DNA of 64,000 bases from Pseudomonas soli. Its GTDB lineage: Bacteria > Pseudomonadota > Gammaproteobacteria > Pseudomonadales > Pseudomonadaceae. The notes under the pieces were generated by a model that saw only the letters and a list, made by a program, of their open reading frames with translations, was not told the DNA's origin and made no database searches. Positions within the stretch are counted from its first letter, which is position 1. Every line of letters starts with the position of its first letter. Positions 1 to 7,839 of this stretch are shown piece after piece. Location of the stretch: positions 104,166 to 168,165 of the forward strand of contig NZ_FOEQ01000011.1 of NCBI RefSeq assembly GCF_900110655.1, written 5' to 3'. A program made the translations under genes and the position numbers.

Positions 1-702
1 GGCGAGGACCAGCGCCTGGCGCAGCAATGGGTCGCCCTTGCTGGTCGCCGTGGCGGGCAGGGTTTCCGGCAGGCGCACACCGGCGGCACGGTAGACCTGG
101 TTCAGCGGCTCCACCGCGCCGTGCACCAGCACCGGGCCGATGCTGGCATCTATGCCATGGAGAATCCGCTGGGCCTTGCCGAAGGCATAGGCGAACAGCA
201 CGCTTGGACGCCCGGCGGCGGCATTGGCGCGCCACCAGGCGTCGATGTCGGCGAAAATGCAGGCCTGGTCTTGCCAACGGTAGATCGGCAGGCCGAAGGT
301 CGATTCGCTGATGAAGGTGTGGCAGCGCACCGGTTCGAAGGCTTCGCAGGTGCCGTCCGGCCCGACCTTGTAGTCGCCGGAGGCGACCCACACCTCGCCG
401 CGGTATGCCAGGCGTACCTGGGCCGAGCCGAGCACATGGCCGGCGGGGTGAAAGCTCAGGGTTACGCCGTGGTGCTCCAGCGGCGTGCCGTAGGGCAGGG
501 TCTGCAGGTCGATGTCCTCGCCCAGGCGGGCGCGCAGTATCCCGGCGCCGGGCGTCGCGGCGAGGTAGTGGCGATTGCCGCGCCGGGCATGGTCGCCGTG
601 GGCGTGGGTGATCACCGCCCGGTCGACCGGCCGCCAGGGGTCGATGTAGAAATCACCGGGTGGGCAATAAAGCCCTTCGGGGCGCGCGACGATCAGCTCC
701 AT
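1..702 (-). CDS. ligase-associated DNA exonuclease, 3' end cut by window
   Basis: Metallo-beta-lactamase/beta-CASP family protein of the ligase-associated DNA exonuclease group, which sits beside an ATP-dependent DNA ligase in many proteobacteria and probably processes DNA ends. The ATG at 702 opens MELIVARPEGLYCPPGDF, and the zinc motif HAHGDHARR follows about 35 residues in. The frame stays open for 234 codons to base 1, so the C-terminus, and any partner ligase, lies outside the window. Family assignment is from motif and N-terminal sequence; the biochemical role is inferred from the family. Confidence 0.85.
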   Translation of the reverse strand, partial: MELIVARPEGLYCPPGDFYIDPWRPVDRAVITHAHGDHARRGNRHYLAATPGAGILRARLGEDIDLQTLPYGTPLEHHGVTLSFHPAGHVLGSAQVRLAYRGEVWVASGDYKVGPDGTCEAFEPVRCHTFISESTFGLPIYRWQDQACIFADIDAWWRANAAAGRPSVLFAYAFGKAQRILHGIDASIGPVLVHGAVEPLNQVYRAAGVRLPETLPATATSKGDPLLRQALVLA

Positions 703-875
703 GGCTCACCTTGGCCGAGGGGGTTAACAGCTCAGAGCCTGGCAAGGCGTGGCAGGTTCATTGTTCGTTGCAGTCACTTTGCCGCTTCGTAACCGTTCAT
801 CGTCGCCGTCGAACACCGCGTCAAAGCGTGGCTCCACTGGAGGCAATGCTGAATTCATAACCGACGAGGCCCGCC

Positions 876-1340
876 ATGAATGCAATCGAATTGCTGGTAC
901 AAGACCACAAGACCGTGAAAAAGCTGCTCGACGAGCTGTCGGCCACCACCGAGCGCGCGGTGAAGACGCGTGGTGAGCTGCTTGCGCGCATCGAGCAGGA
1001 GTTGAAGGTCCATACCGAGCTCGAGGAGCGCATCCTCTACCCGGCCATCAAGCAGGCCGGTGGCCGGGAGGAGGAGAAAATGTACCACGAGGCCAAGGAG
1101 GAACACCGCACGGTGGACGCGTTGGTCCTGCCCGACCTGCTCGGCACAGCAACCGACACGGTCGAGTTCGCCGGACGGGTCAAGGTGATGAAGGAGTTGC
1201 TCGAGCACCATATCGAGGAAGAAGAGAGCGAGCTGTTCCCGACCGCAAGAAAACTGCTCGGCAAACAGGCGCTGGATGACATGGGGCAGGCCATGCAGGC
1301 GCACAAGAAACTGCTCGGAGCCGGGCATTCCGCAGCCTGA
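876..1340 (+). CDS. hemerythrin HHE domain protein
   Basis: A 154-residue cytoplasmic four-helix protein of the hemerythrin HHE cation-binding family. Likely iron ligands are visible: His11, the HTELEE segment (His46, Glu50), His71, His77 and the paired His111-His112 followed by four glutamates. Such proteins bind a di-iron site and are linked to oxygen, NO or oxidative-stress handling. The spacing fits one complete HHE domain with no fused output domain. It stands alone, transcribed away from the exonuclease at the left edge, and its substrate is unknown. Confidence 0.88.
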   Translation: MNAIELLVQDHKTVKKLLDELSATTERAVKTRGELLARIEQELKVHTELEERILYPAIKQAGGREEEKMYHEAKEEHRTVDALVLPDLLGTATDTVEFAGRVKVMKELLEHHIEEEESELFPTARKLLGKQALDDMGQAMQAHKKLLGAGHSAA

Positions 1341-1374
1341 CTCGTGTGCCGGGCGAGGTCATTGCAGAAGGTCC

Positions 1375-1884
1375 TCAAGCGCGCTCGCCGCGCAGCCAGC
1401 GTTGGTGGTAATGCGCCAGTCGCGCCAGGCCATGCAGCGCGCCTTGGCGCATCACGTCGGGGCGCTCGCCAAAGAAGCGTTGGGTGCAGGTGAACACGGC
1501 CATCGGTTCGCCGGCAAAGGCCCAGGCAAAACACAGGGTGCCTGGGGATACACCGGATTCGGGGGAGGGGCCGGCAACCCCGGTGGTGGCGATGGCGACA
1601 CTGGCCTGGCTGTCGCGCAGTGCGCCGCGGGCCATTTCCCAGGCCACCGCCTCGCTGGTCAAGCCGAATCGTTCGATGGTCTGCGGGTCGACCCCGAGCA
1701 GCCGCTGCTTGGCGTGCGCAGAGTAGACCACGTAGCCGCTCTCCAGTACCTCCCCGGTGCCGGGCACCCCGGCCAGTAACGCCACCATGGCGCCTGCGGT
1801 GCAGGATTCGGCGGTGGTCAGTAGAAGGTGATTCTGCTTGAGATAGGCGAGGGCGGCGTGCACCGGGTCTTGTCGCATCGGCAT
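1375..1884 (-). CDS. CinA-family nicotinamide-nucleotide amidohydrolase
   Basis: A 169-residue protein matching the stand-alone CinA C-terminal domain (PncC-like), which deamidates nicotinamide mononucleotide to nicotinate mononucleotide in the pyridine-nucleotide cycle. The nucleophile motif TAESCTAG (Ser near residue 27) and the later TTGVAGP segment are typical. It lacks the N-terminal COG1058 domain, as is usual for the short form. Pseudomonas carries a further recA-linked copy elsewhere, so this is probably a paralogue and I give no symbol. Confidence 0.85.
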   Translation of the reverse strand: MPMRQDPVHAALAYLKQNHLLLTTAESCTAGAMVALLAGVPGTGEVLESGYVVYSAHAKQRLLGVDPQTIERFGLTSEAVAWEMARGALRDSQASVAIATTGVAGPSPESGVSPGTLCFAWAFAGEPMAVFTCTQRFFGERPDVMRQGALHGLARLAHYHQRWLRGERA

Positions 1885-2060
1885 GACTCACTGAGCTGTT
1901 GAGTGATGGACGCCTACGCCTGCGGTTTGGTTCAGCGCCACTGCGCGGCGCCCGTCCATCTACGGCGCGGGATCCGCGCTGAACTTTGTCGGCGCCCGGG
2001 AATTCCTCTGTCAAGGCCGCCGTGTCCATCTCCGGATCGGCGTCAGGAAGAGGATCGATC

Positions 2061-2294
2061 ATGAGTGACCCCGTGACGTATTTCTGGATTGCCTTGGTGG
2101 CGATCCTCCTGCTGGTCGACCTGTGGGCGATCATCAGCGTGTTTCGCAGCGACAGGTCCGATGGCGTGAAGGTCTTGTGGTCGCTGCTGCTGGTGGTGTT
2201 CCCCGTGGTCGGGCTGGCCATCTGGGGTGTCGCCGGTCCGCGAGGCATCAAGCGTGGCACCGGACCGACTTCACCCGAACACAGCAAAGGTTAG
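2061..2294 (+). CDS. PLD-nuclease N-terminal-domain small membrane protein
   Basis: A 77-residue protein with two hydrophobic helices (about residues 6-24 and 37-57) joined by a short charged loop, ending in a hydrophilic tail. The spacing and the VLWSLLLVVFPVVG segment fit the PLDc_N membrane family, also found as the leader of cardiolipin synthases. The start is set by an AGGAAGAGG purine run before the ATG; a longer upstream frame lacks this. It is followed after 9 bp by a tiny hydrophilic gene, probably in one transcript. Function unknown. Confidence 0.75.
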   Translation: MSDPVTYFWIALVAILLLVDLWAIISVFRSDRSDGVKVLWSLLLVVFPVVGLAIWGVAGPRGIKRGTGPTSPEHSKG

Positions 2295-2303
2295 GAGAAA
2301 CGC

Positions 2304-2453
2304 ATGAAACAGCAGGAGGATCGTCGCCCGCGCGAATCTGCGGGCAAAGCCGAGCGCGACAACGACGCCCATCGGCCAGACGGCTCCACCGGCACCCGGC
2401 ATGACTCGACGGCGCAGAAGACCGCGCGCGGCAAGGGCCGGCGCCAGGGCTGA
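2304..2453 (+). CDS. small hydrophilic protein, unknown function
   Basis: A 49-residue, very hydrophilic and basic product beginning MKQQEDRRPRESAGKAERD, with no hydrophobic stretch. A clear ribosome-binding site (AGGAGAAA) lies just upstream, and the gene starts 9 bp after the PLDc_N gene. Composition (Gln, Arg, Lys, Asp, Gly, no Cys) suggests a disordered protein like the small stress-induced proteins of pseudomonads, but I recognise no family. Confidence 0.6.
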   Translation: MKQQEDRRPRESAGKAERDNDAHRPDGSTGTRHDSTAQKTARGKGRRQG

Positions 2454-2469
2454 GCGCCGGCCCGGCCTG

Positions 2470-3300
2470 TCAGCTACGGAAGAAGGCGAGCAGGTCTTGG
2501 TTGATCACGTCAGCGTGGGTGGTGGGCATGCCATGGGGGTAGCCCTTGTAGGTCTTCAGGGTGCCTTTGGCCAGCAATTTGGCCGACAGCGGCCCCGAAT
2601 TGTCGTAGGGCACGATCTGGTCATCGTCGCCATGCATCACCAGCACCGGCACCGTTACCTTTTTCAGCGACTCGGTGAAGTCGGTCTGGGAGAACGCGAC
2701 GATGCCGTCGTAGTGCGCCTGGGCGCCGCCCATCATGCCCTGGCGCCACCAGTTGAGGATCACCCCCTGGTCCGCCTTGGCACCGGGACGGTTGTAGCCG
2801 TAGAACGGCCCCGCCGGGATATCTTGGTAGAACTGCGCGCGGTTGGCCTTGAGCTGGGCCTGGAGGTCGTCGAACACCGATTTGGGCAGCCCGCCGGGGT
2901 TGCTGTCGGTCTGGACCATCAACGGCGGCACGGCGGCGATGATGGCGGCCTTTGGCACCTTGTCCTCGGGATGGCGAGCCATGTAGTGGATCACCTCGCC
3001 ACCGCCAGTGGAGTGCCCGACATGGAACGCCCCCTCGACCCCCAGGTGCTTGACCACCGCCGCCACGTCGTCGGCGTAGTGGTCCATGTCGTGGCCGTCC
3101 CAGACCTGGCTCGAACGGCCATGGCCACGGCGGTCATGGGCGACCACGCGGTAGCCTTCGGCGACGAAGAACAGCAGTTGCGCGTCCCAGTCGTCGGCGC
3201 TGAGCGGCCAGCCGTGATGGAAGAATATCACCTGGGCGTCCCGGGGGCCCCAGTCCTTGTAGAAGATCTCGAGTCCTTCCGGGGTTGTGACGTATGCCAT
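2470..3300 (-). CDS. alpha/beta hydrolase, non-heme chloroperoxidase type
   Basis: A 276-residue alpha/beta hydrolase of the cofactor-free haloperoxidase/arylesterase group. The nucleophile elbow GHSTGGG puts Ser at about residue 97; an oxyanion HHGWP segment lies near residue 28, an acid-loop HGDDDQIVP in the C-terminal third, and the catalytic His in YPHGM. Start at 3300 is preferred because a longer frame would run through the promoter. It is transcribed divergently from the MerR gene, and the shared spacer holds a 19-bp-spaced promoter facing this gene, suggesting MerR control. Confidence 0.88.
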   Translation of the reverse strand: MAYVTTPEGLEIFYKDWGPRDAQVIFFHHGWPLSADDWDAQLLFFVAEGYRVVAHDRRGHGRSSQVWDGHDMDHYADDVAAVVKHLGVEGAFHVGHSTGGGEVIHYMARHPEDKVPKAAIIAAVPPLMVQTDSNPGGLPKSVFDDLQAQLKANRAQFYQDIPAGPFYGYNRPGAKADQGVILNWWRQGMMGGAQAHYDGIVAFSQTDFTESLKKVTVPVLVMHGDDDQIVPYDNSGPLSAKLLAKGTLKTYKGYPHGMPTTHADVINQDLLAFFRS

Positions 3301-3379
3301 TTCGCGTCTCCTGATTCTAGGGTGTGGAACGAGCTTTGCGGCGAAGGCGGGCCATTGAGGGTTCACTGGCCACCGGACA

Positions 3380-3410
3380 ACTCTAGGATTAAAGTGCACT
3401 TCAAGGTCAA
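3380..3410 (-). promoter_or_regulatory. MerR-type promoter and operator of the hydrolase gene
   Basis: Read on the minus strand: TTGACC, then exactly 19 bp, then TAGAGT. Inside the spacer is the near-perfect dyad TTGAAGTGCACTTTAA (3389-3404). A long 19-bp spacer with a central dyad is the hallmark of promoters untwisted by MerR-family activators. It lies between the hydrolase start (3300) and the MerR start (3431). No transcript data support it. Confidence 0.7.
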
Positions 3411-3430
3411 TGCAATTGCACAGGTGCTGC

Positions 3431-3871
3431 ATGAGAATAGGAGAGCTGGCCAAGCTCACGGGCCTGGCCCCGTCGCGTATCCGCTTCTACGAGGCCAGTG
3501 GGCTGATCAGCTCGGTCGAGCGCAAGGCCAATGGCTACCGCGACTACGATGCCGATGCCGTATGGGTGCTGGAGATGATCACCAACGCCCAGGCTGCCGG
3601 GTTTTCGCTGGAGGAGATCCGCCGCTTGCTGCCGGCCAAGGCCAAGGGCTGGCAGCACGATGAACTGCTGGGCGGGCTCAGGCGCAAGGTCGAGGAGATC
3701 GAGCGCCTGCAGGAGCGTCTGGCACGCAACAAGGCGCAGCTGCTGCTGGTGATCGAGGGCATCGAGAGCAAGCCCGAAGGCATGCAGTGCGTGGACAACT
3801 CGCAGCGGGTGCTGGAGCGGCTGCGTGAGGAAATGGTCCAGGAAAAGGCGCGGCGGGGAGCGGACCTGTAG
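3431..3871 (+). CDS. MerR family transcriptional regulator
   Basis: A 146-residue regulator with the N-terminal MerR winged helix (MRIGELAKLTGLAPSRIRFYE), a second wing region to about residue 70, then a coiled-coil dimerisation helix (about 80-120). Only one Cys lies in the C-terminal region, so a metal- or Fe-S-sensing mode like CueR or SoxR is not evident; a small organic or electrophilic inducer is more likely. It diverges from the hydrolase gene. Related dyads precede three neighbouring genes, so it probably controls all of them. Confidence 0.9.
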   Translation: MRIGELAKLTGLAPSRIRFYEASGLISSVERKANGYRDYDADAVWVLEMITNAQAAGFSLEEIRRLLPAKAKGWQHDELLGGLRRKVEEIERLQERLARNKAQLLLVIEGIESKPEGMQCVDNSQRVLERLREEMVQEKARRGADL

Positions 3872-3903
3872 CAGCGCCGCTGCCACAGGGTGCCTGCGTC
3901 GTT

Positions 3904-4890
3904 TCAATCAAGCGCCGCCAATGGTTTGGGCGCATACAGCGCGCTCTGGAACTCGGGCACATACTCATACTTGACCATCCGTCCCAGCTGCAGCTCATGG
4001 ATATAGCGCGACAGCTCGCCATCACCCAGTACCAGTTCCGCTGAATCAGCCTGCATGCTCGAGGCATGGCTGACCTGCCGCGAGGTGGCGTAGCCAAAGG
4101 CCAGGCGGCCCTGGTGATCGAGGTTGGTGAAGCTGTTGGTCACAAGGCCTGGCTCGTGGGACAGCCCGTCGAGCTTCCTGGCCCTGAACACTACGTCCAC
4201 CTTGCCGGACCTCGCATCGACGATATCGTAGGTCACAGCCTGGGCGTCCTCGCGCCGGTCGATCCCGGTCAGCCACTTGGGCAGGTTGTAGCCCACCACG
4301 CCGCGCACCCGTGCCAGCTCGGTGTTGACCGGCAACTTGAGCACATAGCCCCAGAAATCCTTGGCCATCGACTGCCCGACCAGAGAGAAGGGCCCGAGGT
4401 TCGCCTTGCCGGGTTTGTTGGTAATGATCGACACGGCAACCTCGTTGTAGCTGTCGTTGTCGCAGTAGTCGTAGGTGTAGGCAGTGAACGCCACCAGGCC
4501 GCGCTCAGGCCAGACCTGCAGGGGCTGCACCTGCTCCAGCACGGCGGCGGGCATCAGCGCCCGCAGGCGTTCGAGATCGGCGGTGTAGACGGCGGTGACA
4601 CGGCTGTTGCGGTAGTAGAAGTTTGGCGAGTACGACTCGAACCCCATGTCGACCCGGGTTTTCTCCAGGCTCTTGAACCAGCTCAGGTCAATGTCCGGCG
4701 CCTCGGCCTGGATCACCGCCAGCGGCGGGTTGGAGCGGTAGCGGTCGTACAGCCCGCCCTTGAGCACCGGCACCGGGTGCCCGGCGATGTCAATCTGCGT
4801 GGTGCCGGCATGCTCAGGAAGGCCGTTGGCGGCGTGGGTGACGGGCATCAGCAGGGCGCCGGCCAGGGCGGTGGCGGTTCCGAGGTTCAC
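3904..4890 (-). CDS. acetoacetate decarboxylase family protein, exported
   Basis: A 328-residue protein from a GTG at 4890 with a GGAG site 10 nt upstream. An ATG at 4947 is possible but lies upstream of the predicted transcription start. The N-terminus has a signal-like stretch (about residues 5-22, ending near THAANG). The body fits the acetoacetate decarboxylase-like fold (segments GLYDRYRSNPPLAVI, FTAYTYDYCDND and YVLKLPVN). Export is unusual for a true decarboxylase, so the substrate is unknown. It is divergent from the flavin oxidoreductase and may share MerR control with it. Confidence 0.72.
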   Translation of the reverse strand: MNLGTATALAGALLMPVTHAANGLPEHAGTTQIDIAGHPVPVLKGGLYDRYRSNPPLAVIQAEAPDIDLSWFKSLEKTRVDMGFESYSPNFYYRNSRVTAVYTADLERLRALMPAAVLEQVQPLQVWPERGLVAFTAYTYDYCDNDSYNEVAVSIITNKPGKANLGPFSLVGQSMAKDFWGYVLKLPVNTELARVRGVVGYNLPKWLTGIDRREDAQAVTYDIVDARSGKVDVVFRARKLDGLSHEPGLVTNSFTNLDHQGRLAFGYATSRQVSHASSMQADSAELVLGDGELSRYIHELQLGRMVKYEYVPEFQSALYAPKPLAALD

Positions 4891-4933
4891 GGTGCGGTAT
4901 CTCCAGGGTGGATGATGTCGGGGCTGCGTAATC

Positions 4934-4964
4934 ACCCTAACGTTCAACCCAACTTGAGAGTCAA
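4934..4964 (-). promoter_or_regulatory. possible 19-bp-spaced promoter of the decarboxylase-like gene
   Basis: On the minus strand: TTGACT, 19 bp, TAGGGT. The spacer carries only a weak dyad (TCAA...TTGA). The spacing equals that of the two stronger MerR-type elements nearby, which is why it is listed. If real, transcription starts near 4927, which favours the GTG start at 4890. Confidence 0.45.
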
Positions 4965-4990
4965 TGCCGATTTTTTGGCCGGTTCAGGGC

Positions 4991-5021
4991 TTGACCTTAA
5001 AGTTGACTTTAAAGCTAACGT
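4991..5021 (+). promoter_or_regulatory. MerR-type promoter and operator of the flavin oxidoreductase gene
   Basis: TTGACC, exactly 19 bp, TAACGT. The spacer holds TTAAAGTTGACTTTAA (4997-5012), a near-perfect dyad sharing the pattern TTRAAGTNNACTTTAA with the element at 3380-3410. It stands 32 bp before the ATG at 5053. Confidence 0.68.
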
Positions 5022-5052
5022 CTGCGGCACGAACTTTGTTGAGGTAACGCCG

Positions 5053-6279
5053 ATGGACGTGTTCTCCCCCCTGACCCTGCCCAATGGCGCGGTCATCCCC
5101 AACCGCATCGCCAAGGCTGCCATGGAAGAAAACATGGCCGACGCCAACCATGCGCCCTCCGACCGACTGATGCGCTTGTACGAGGCATGGGCGCAGGGTG
5201 GCGCCGGCCTGCTCATCAGCGGCAACGTGATGGTCGACAACCGCGCCATGACCGGCCCCGGTGGTGTGGTGCTGGAAGATGACCGGCACCTGGAGCGTTT
5301 TCGCCAGTGGGCCGCCATCGGCCGCTCGAAGGGCGCGCAGTTCTGGTTGCAGATCAACCACCCCGGCCGGCAGATGCCCGCGAGTCTGGGCCAGGAAACC
5401 TGGGGCCCGTCGGCCGTGGCGCTGGACCTGGGCAGTATGTCCAGGCATTTTTCCACGCCGCGGGCGATGACCCACGAAGTGATCGAGGATGTGATCCGCC
5501 GCTTCGCCAACACCGCGCGGCTGGGGGAGCAGGCTGGCTTCAGTGGGGTGGAAATCCACGCGGCCCATGGCTACCTGATCAGCCAGTTCCTTTCGCCCCT
5601 GAGCAACCAGCGCACCGACCAGTGGGGCGGCACTTTGGAAAATCGTGCGCGACTGCTGCTGGAGGTGGTCAAGGCGGTGCGTGCAGTGGTGTCACCCGGC
5701 TTCGCGGTGGCCGTCAAGCTCAACTCGGCGGACTTCCAGCGTGGCGGCTTCAGCGCAGACGATGCGCGGCAGGTGGTGGTCCTGCTCAATGAGCTGGCGG
5801 TCGACCTGGTGGAGCTGTCCGGTGGCAGCTACGAAGCCCCGGCGATGCAGGGCCAGGCCCGGGATGGCCGCACGCTGGCGCGGGAGGCGTACTTCCTTGA
5901 ATTTGCCCGGGACATCCGCACGGTGGCGAAGATGCCGGTAATGGTCACTGGCGGCATCCGCCGCCGACCAGTCGCCGAGCAGGTGGTGCACAGCGGCGTC
6001 GACATGGTCGGTATCGGGACCGCGCTGGCCATTGCGCCGGCCTTGCCCCGTGACTGGCAGGCGGGGGAGGAGGCGGTGCCGGAACTGCGCCCGATCACCT
6101 GGAAGAACAAGGCGCTGGCCTCGCTGGGCAACATGGCCATGGTCAAGTTCCAGCTGCGCAGGCTGAGCGAAGCCAAGGCGCCCGATCCCCAGGTGGCGCC
6201 CTGGTGGGCGCTGCTGCGCCAGCAATTGAGTGACGCCGCCCGTGCCAGGCAGTACCGGCGGCACATGGCGCGGCAGTAA
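5053..6279 (+). CDS. NADH:flavin oxidoreductase, old yellow enzyme family
   Basis: A 408-residue FMN-dependent ene-reductase-like protein with a complete TIM barrel. Visible signatures: NRIAKAAMEE near residue 17, the FMN-contact INHPGRQ near 101, the substrate-binding HAAHGY at 169-174, the SPLSNQRTDQWGG segment at 181-193, and a late VTGGIRRR phosphate-binding loop. It lacks the C-terminal FeS and FAD domains of 2,4-dienoyl-CoA reductases. The ATG at 5053 follows the 19-bp promoter. Together with the MerR gene, the hydrolase and the decarboxylase-like gene it suggests an inducible response to enones or other electrophiles (inference). Confidence 0.88.
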   Translation: MDVFSPLTLPNGAVIPNRIAKAAMEENMADANHAPSDRLMRLYEAWAQGGAGLLISGNVMVDNRAMTGPGGVVLEDDRHLERFRQWAAIGRSKGAQFWLQINHPGRQMPASLGQETWGPSAVALDLGSMSRHFSTPRAMTHEVIEDVIRRFANTARLGEQAGFSGVEIHAAHGYLISQFLSPLSNQRTDQWGGTLENRARLLLEVVKAVRAVVSPGFAVAVKLNSADFQRGGFSADDARQVVVLLNELAVDLVELSGGSYEAPAMQGQARDGRTLAREAYFLEFARDIRTVAKMPVMVTGGIRRRPVAEQVVHSGVDMVGIGTALAIAPALPRDWQAGEEAVPELRPITWKNKALASLGNMAMVKFQLRRLSEAKAPDPQVAPWWALLRQQLSDAARARQYRRHMARQ

Positions 6280-6325
6280 AGGCAAGGAGATGTGATAATG
6301 GCCGGGCAATCACAAGAGGCACACC

Positions 6326-6739
6326 ATGCTGACCATCTCCAACAACGTTCATCTGCCGGATGCCGAGATCGAGCTGAGCTACATTCGCGCGCAGGGCGCC
6401 GGTGGCCAGAACGTCAACAAGGTCTCCAGCGCCGTGCACTTGCGCTTCGACATCCAGGCATCGTCACTGCCGGCATTCTACAAGGAGCGGCTGCTGGCAT
6501 TACGTGACAGCCGCATCACCGCCGACGGCGTGCTGATCATCAAGGCCCAGCAGTACCGCACCCAGGAACAGAACCGCGCGGACGCCCTGGCGCGCCTGGC
6601 CGAGCTGATCATCGGCGCCGCCAAGGTCGAGAAGAAGCGCCGGCCGACCAAGCCGACCCTGGGTTCGAAGACCCGGCGTCTCGACACGAAATCCAGGCGC
6701 GGTTCGATCAAGGCAGGGCGCGGCAAGGTGGACTTCTAG
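6326..6739 (+). CDS. arfB: alternative ribosome-rescue peptidyl-tRNA hydrolase ArfB
   Basis: A 137-residue release-factor homologue that hydrolyses peptidyl-tRNA on ribosomes stalled without a stop codon. The catalytic GGQ lies at residues 26-28 in the context RAQGAGGQNVNKVSS. The C-terminal tail (about 105-137) is very rich in Lys and Arg, as needed to enter the empty mRNA channel of the ribosome. Length matches E. coli ArfB (YaeJ). A purine-rich segment lies upstream, and the gene is probably monocistronic. Confidence 0.93.
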   Translation: MLTISNNVHLPDAEIELSYIRAQGAGGQNVNKVSSAVHLRFDIQASSLPAFYKERLLALRDSRITADGVLIIKAQQYRTQEQNRADALARLAELIIGAAKVEKKRRPTKPTLGSKTRRLDTKSRRGSIKAGRGKVDF

Positions 6740-6743
6740 GCGA

Positions 6744-7649
6744 CTACGGTTTCAGCGTCTTGCCGCTTGGCACGTGCAGGTAGGACATCACGCTTTCGGT
6801 CAGCTCCGTGGCCAGTTTCACCGCCTCCTTGTTGCGTGCCATGACCCCGGCCACCAGCCCTTCGATCAATGCGAGCACCGCCATGTTGGAGCTGGTCAGC
6901 ACCGGATGATCGGCGGGTGCGTACAACACATGGTGGGCCATGGGCGCCAGCGGCGAGGCGGGTGAGTCGGTGATCGCCAGTACCGTGGCGTTGCGTTCCT
7001 GGGCGAACCGCGACAGCTGCAGGGTGTCCTGCGAATAGCGGGGCAGGGCGATGGCCAGCAGCACGTCCTGCTCGGTGATCGCCGCCAGGCGGTAGGCGGC
7101 ATTCTCGTTGCCACCTTCCATGCTGATGGCACAGGTGTCCCTGCAGAACGGCACCAGGGTCGAGGCGGCCAGCCCGGCCAGGTAGACGCTGTTGCCGAAG
7201 CCCAGCACATAGACCTTGCGCGCTTCGAGCAGGCAGCCGACGAACGCCTCGAAGGTGTCGGCCTGGTTGTTGCTGGCGGTGGTCGCCAGGTTGCTGCTGG
7301 CGCACTGGATCTGTTCGTGCAGGCCAAAGTCGCCGGCTGGGCGCAGGGCAAGTTCGTTACGCAGCTTGTCCACCGGCGAAACCATCTGTTGCAGGGTGCT
7401 CACCAGCTCGGCCTTCATGCCGCTGTAACCGCCCAGGTCCAGGGCCTTGGCCAGGCGATTGACCGCCGCCGGCGAGGTCGCGGTGGCCTGGGCCATGTCC
7501 TCGATGGTCAGCGTCGCGGCCTTCAGCGGGTGGCGCAGGATGTACTCGGCGACCTTGCGCAGCGACGGTGGCAGTTCGGCCAGGCTCTCCGACAGCTTGC
7601 GCATGACCGGCGCGGCGTAGACGGTGGTGTTCTTGGTATGGCTCGACAT
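6744..7649 (-). CDS. MurR/RpiR family transcriptional regulator
   Basis: A 301-residue regulator with an N-terminal RpiR helix-turn-helix domain (LRKVAEYILRHP, then MAQATATSPAAVNRLAKALDLGGYSG) and a C-terminal SIS sugar-phosphate-type domain (about 125-260, KVYVLGFGNSVYLAG). The start at 7649 has a GGGAG site upstream; earlier in-frame codons would read into the palindrome. It lies just downstream of the ABC transporter operon on the same strand and probably regulates it. The 115-bp inverted repeat in front may be its own control region. Confidence 0.88.
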   Translation of the reverse strand: MSSHTKNTTVYAAPVMRKLSESLAELPPSLRKVAEYILRHPLKAATLTIEDMAQATATSPAAVNRLAKALDLGGYSGMKAELVSTLQQMVSPVDKLRNELALRPAGDFGLHEQIQCASSNLATTASNNQADTFEAFVGCLLEARKVYVLGFGNSVYLAGLAASTLVPFCRDTCAISMEGGNENAAYRLAAITEQDVLLAIALPRYSQDTLQLSRFAQERNATVLAITDSPASPLAPMAHHVLYAPADHPVLTSSNMAVLALIEGLVAGVMARNKEAVKLATELTESVMSYLHVPSGKTLKP

Positions 7650-7685
7650 CCGGCGCGAAGCTCCCTGTGAATTGCCGCTAGTGTG

Positions 7686-7800
7686 GTGTTTTGCAAATAC
7701 GACCAATAACTCGCGAGCGATTTTTGCGCTCAGGCGAGGAGCGACAACGCCGCATGAGTGCAAAAAGCGCCGCGAGTTATGGTCGTTATTTGTGAAACAC
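7686..7800. repeat. 115-bp imperfect inverted repeat upstream of rpiR-type gene
   Basis: Arms 7686-7731 and 7755-7800 pair with a few mismatches and single-base bulges. The outer 30 bases (7686-7715 against 7771-7800) match at about 26 positions once small gaps are allowed. Inner parts TTTTTGCGCT and GTGCAAAAAGC also pair. The loop is about 23 nt. It occupies most of the spacer between the transporter ATPase and the RpiR gene. It could be paired inverted operators or a long RNA hairpin acting as an attenuator. Confidence 0.75.
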
Positions 7801-7813
7801 CCTAGTGTATCCG

Positions 7814-7835
7814 AAGGCGCTCCGCGGAGCGCCTT
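7814..7835 (-). terminator. perfect GC-rich palindrome after ABC ATPase gene
   Basis: AAGGCGCTCCGCGGAGCGCCTT is a perfect 22-bp palindrome placed 5 bp after the stop of the transporter ATPase gene. It would form a stable hairpin ending that operon, but no clear U-run follows, so termination may be partial. Confidence 0.55.
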
Positions 7836-7839
7836 GGGG

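Noticed and set aside
4066..5052. Upstream in-frame extension of the flavin oxidoreductase to 4066
   Set aside because: The extension is antisense to the decarboxylase-like gene and crosses the promoter at 4991-5021; the family start is at 5053.
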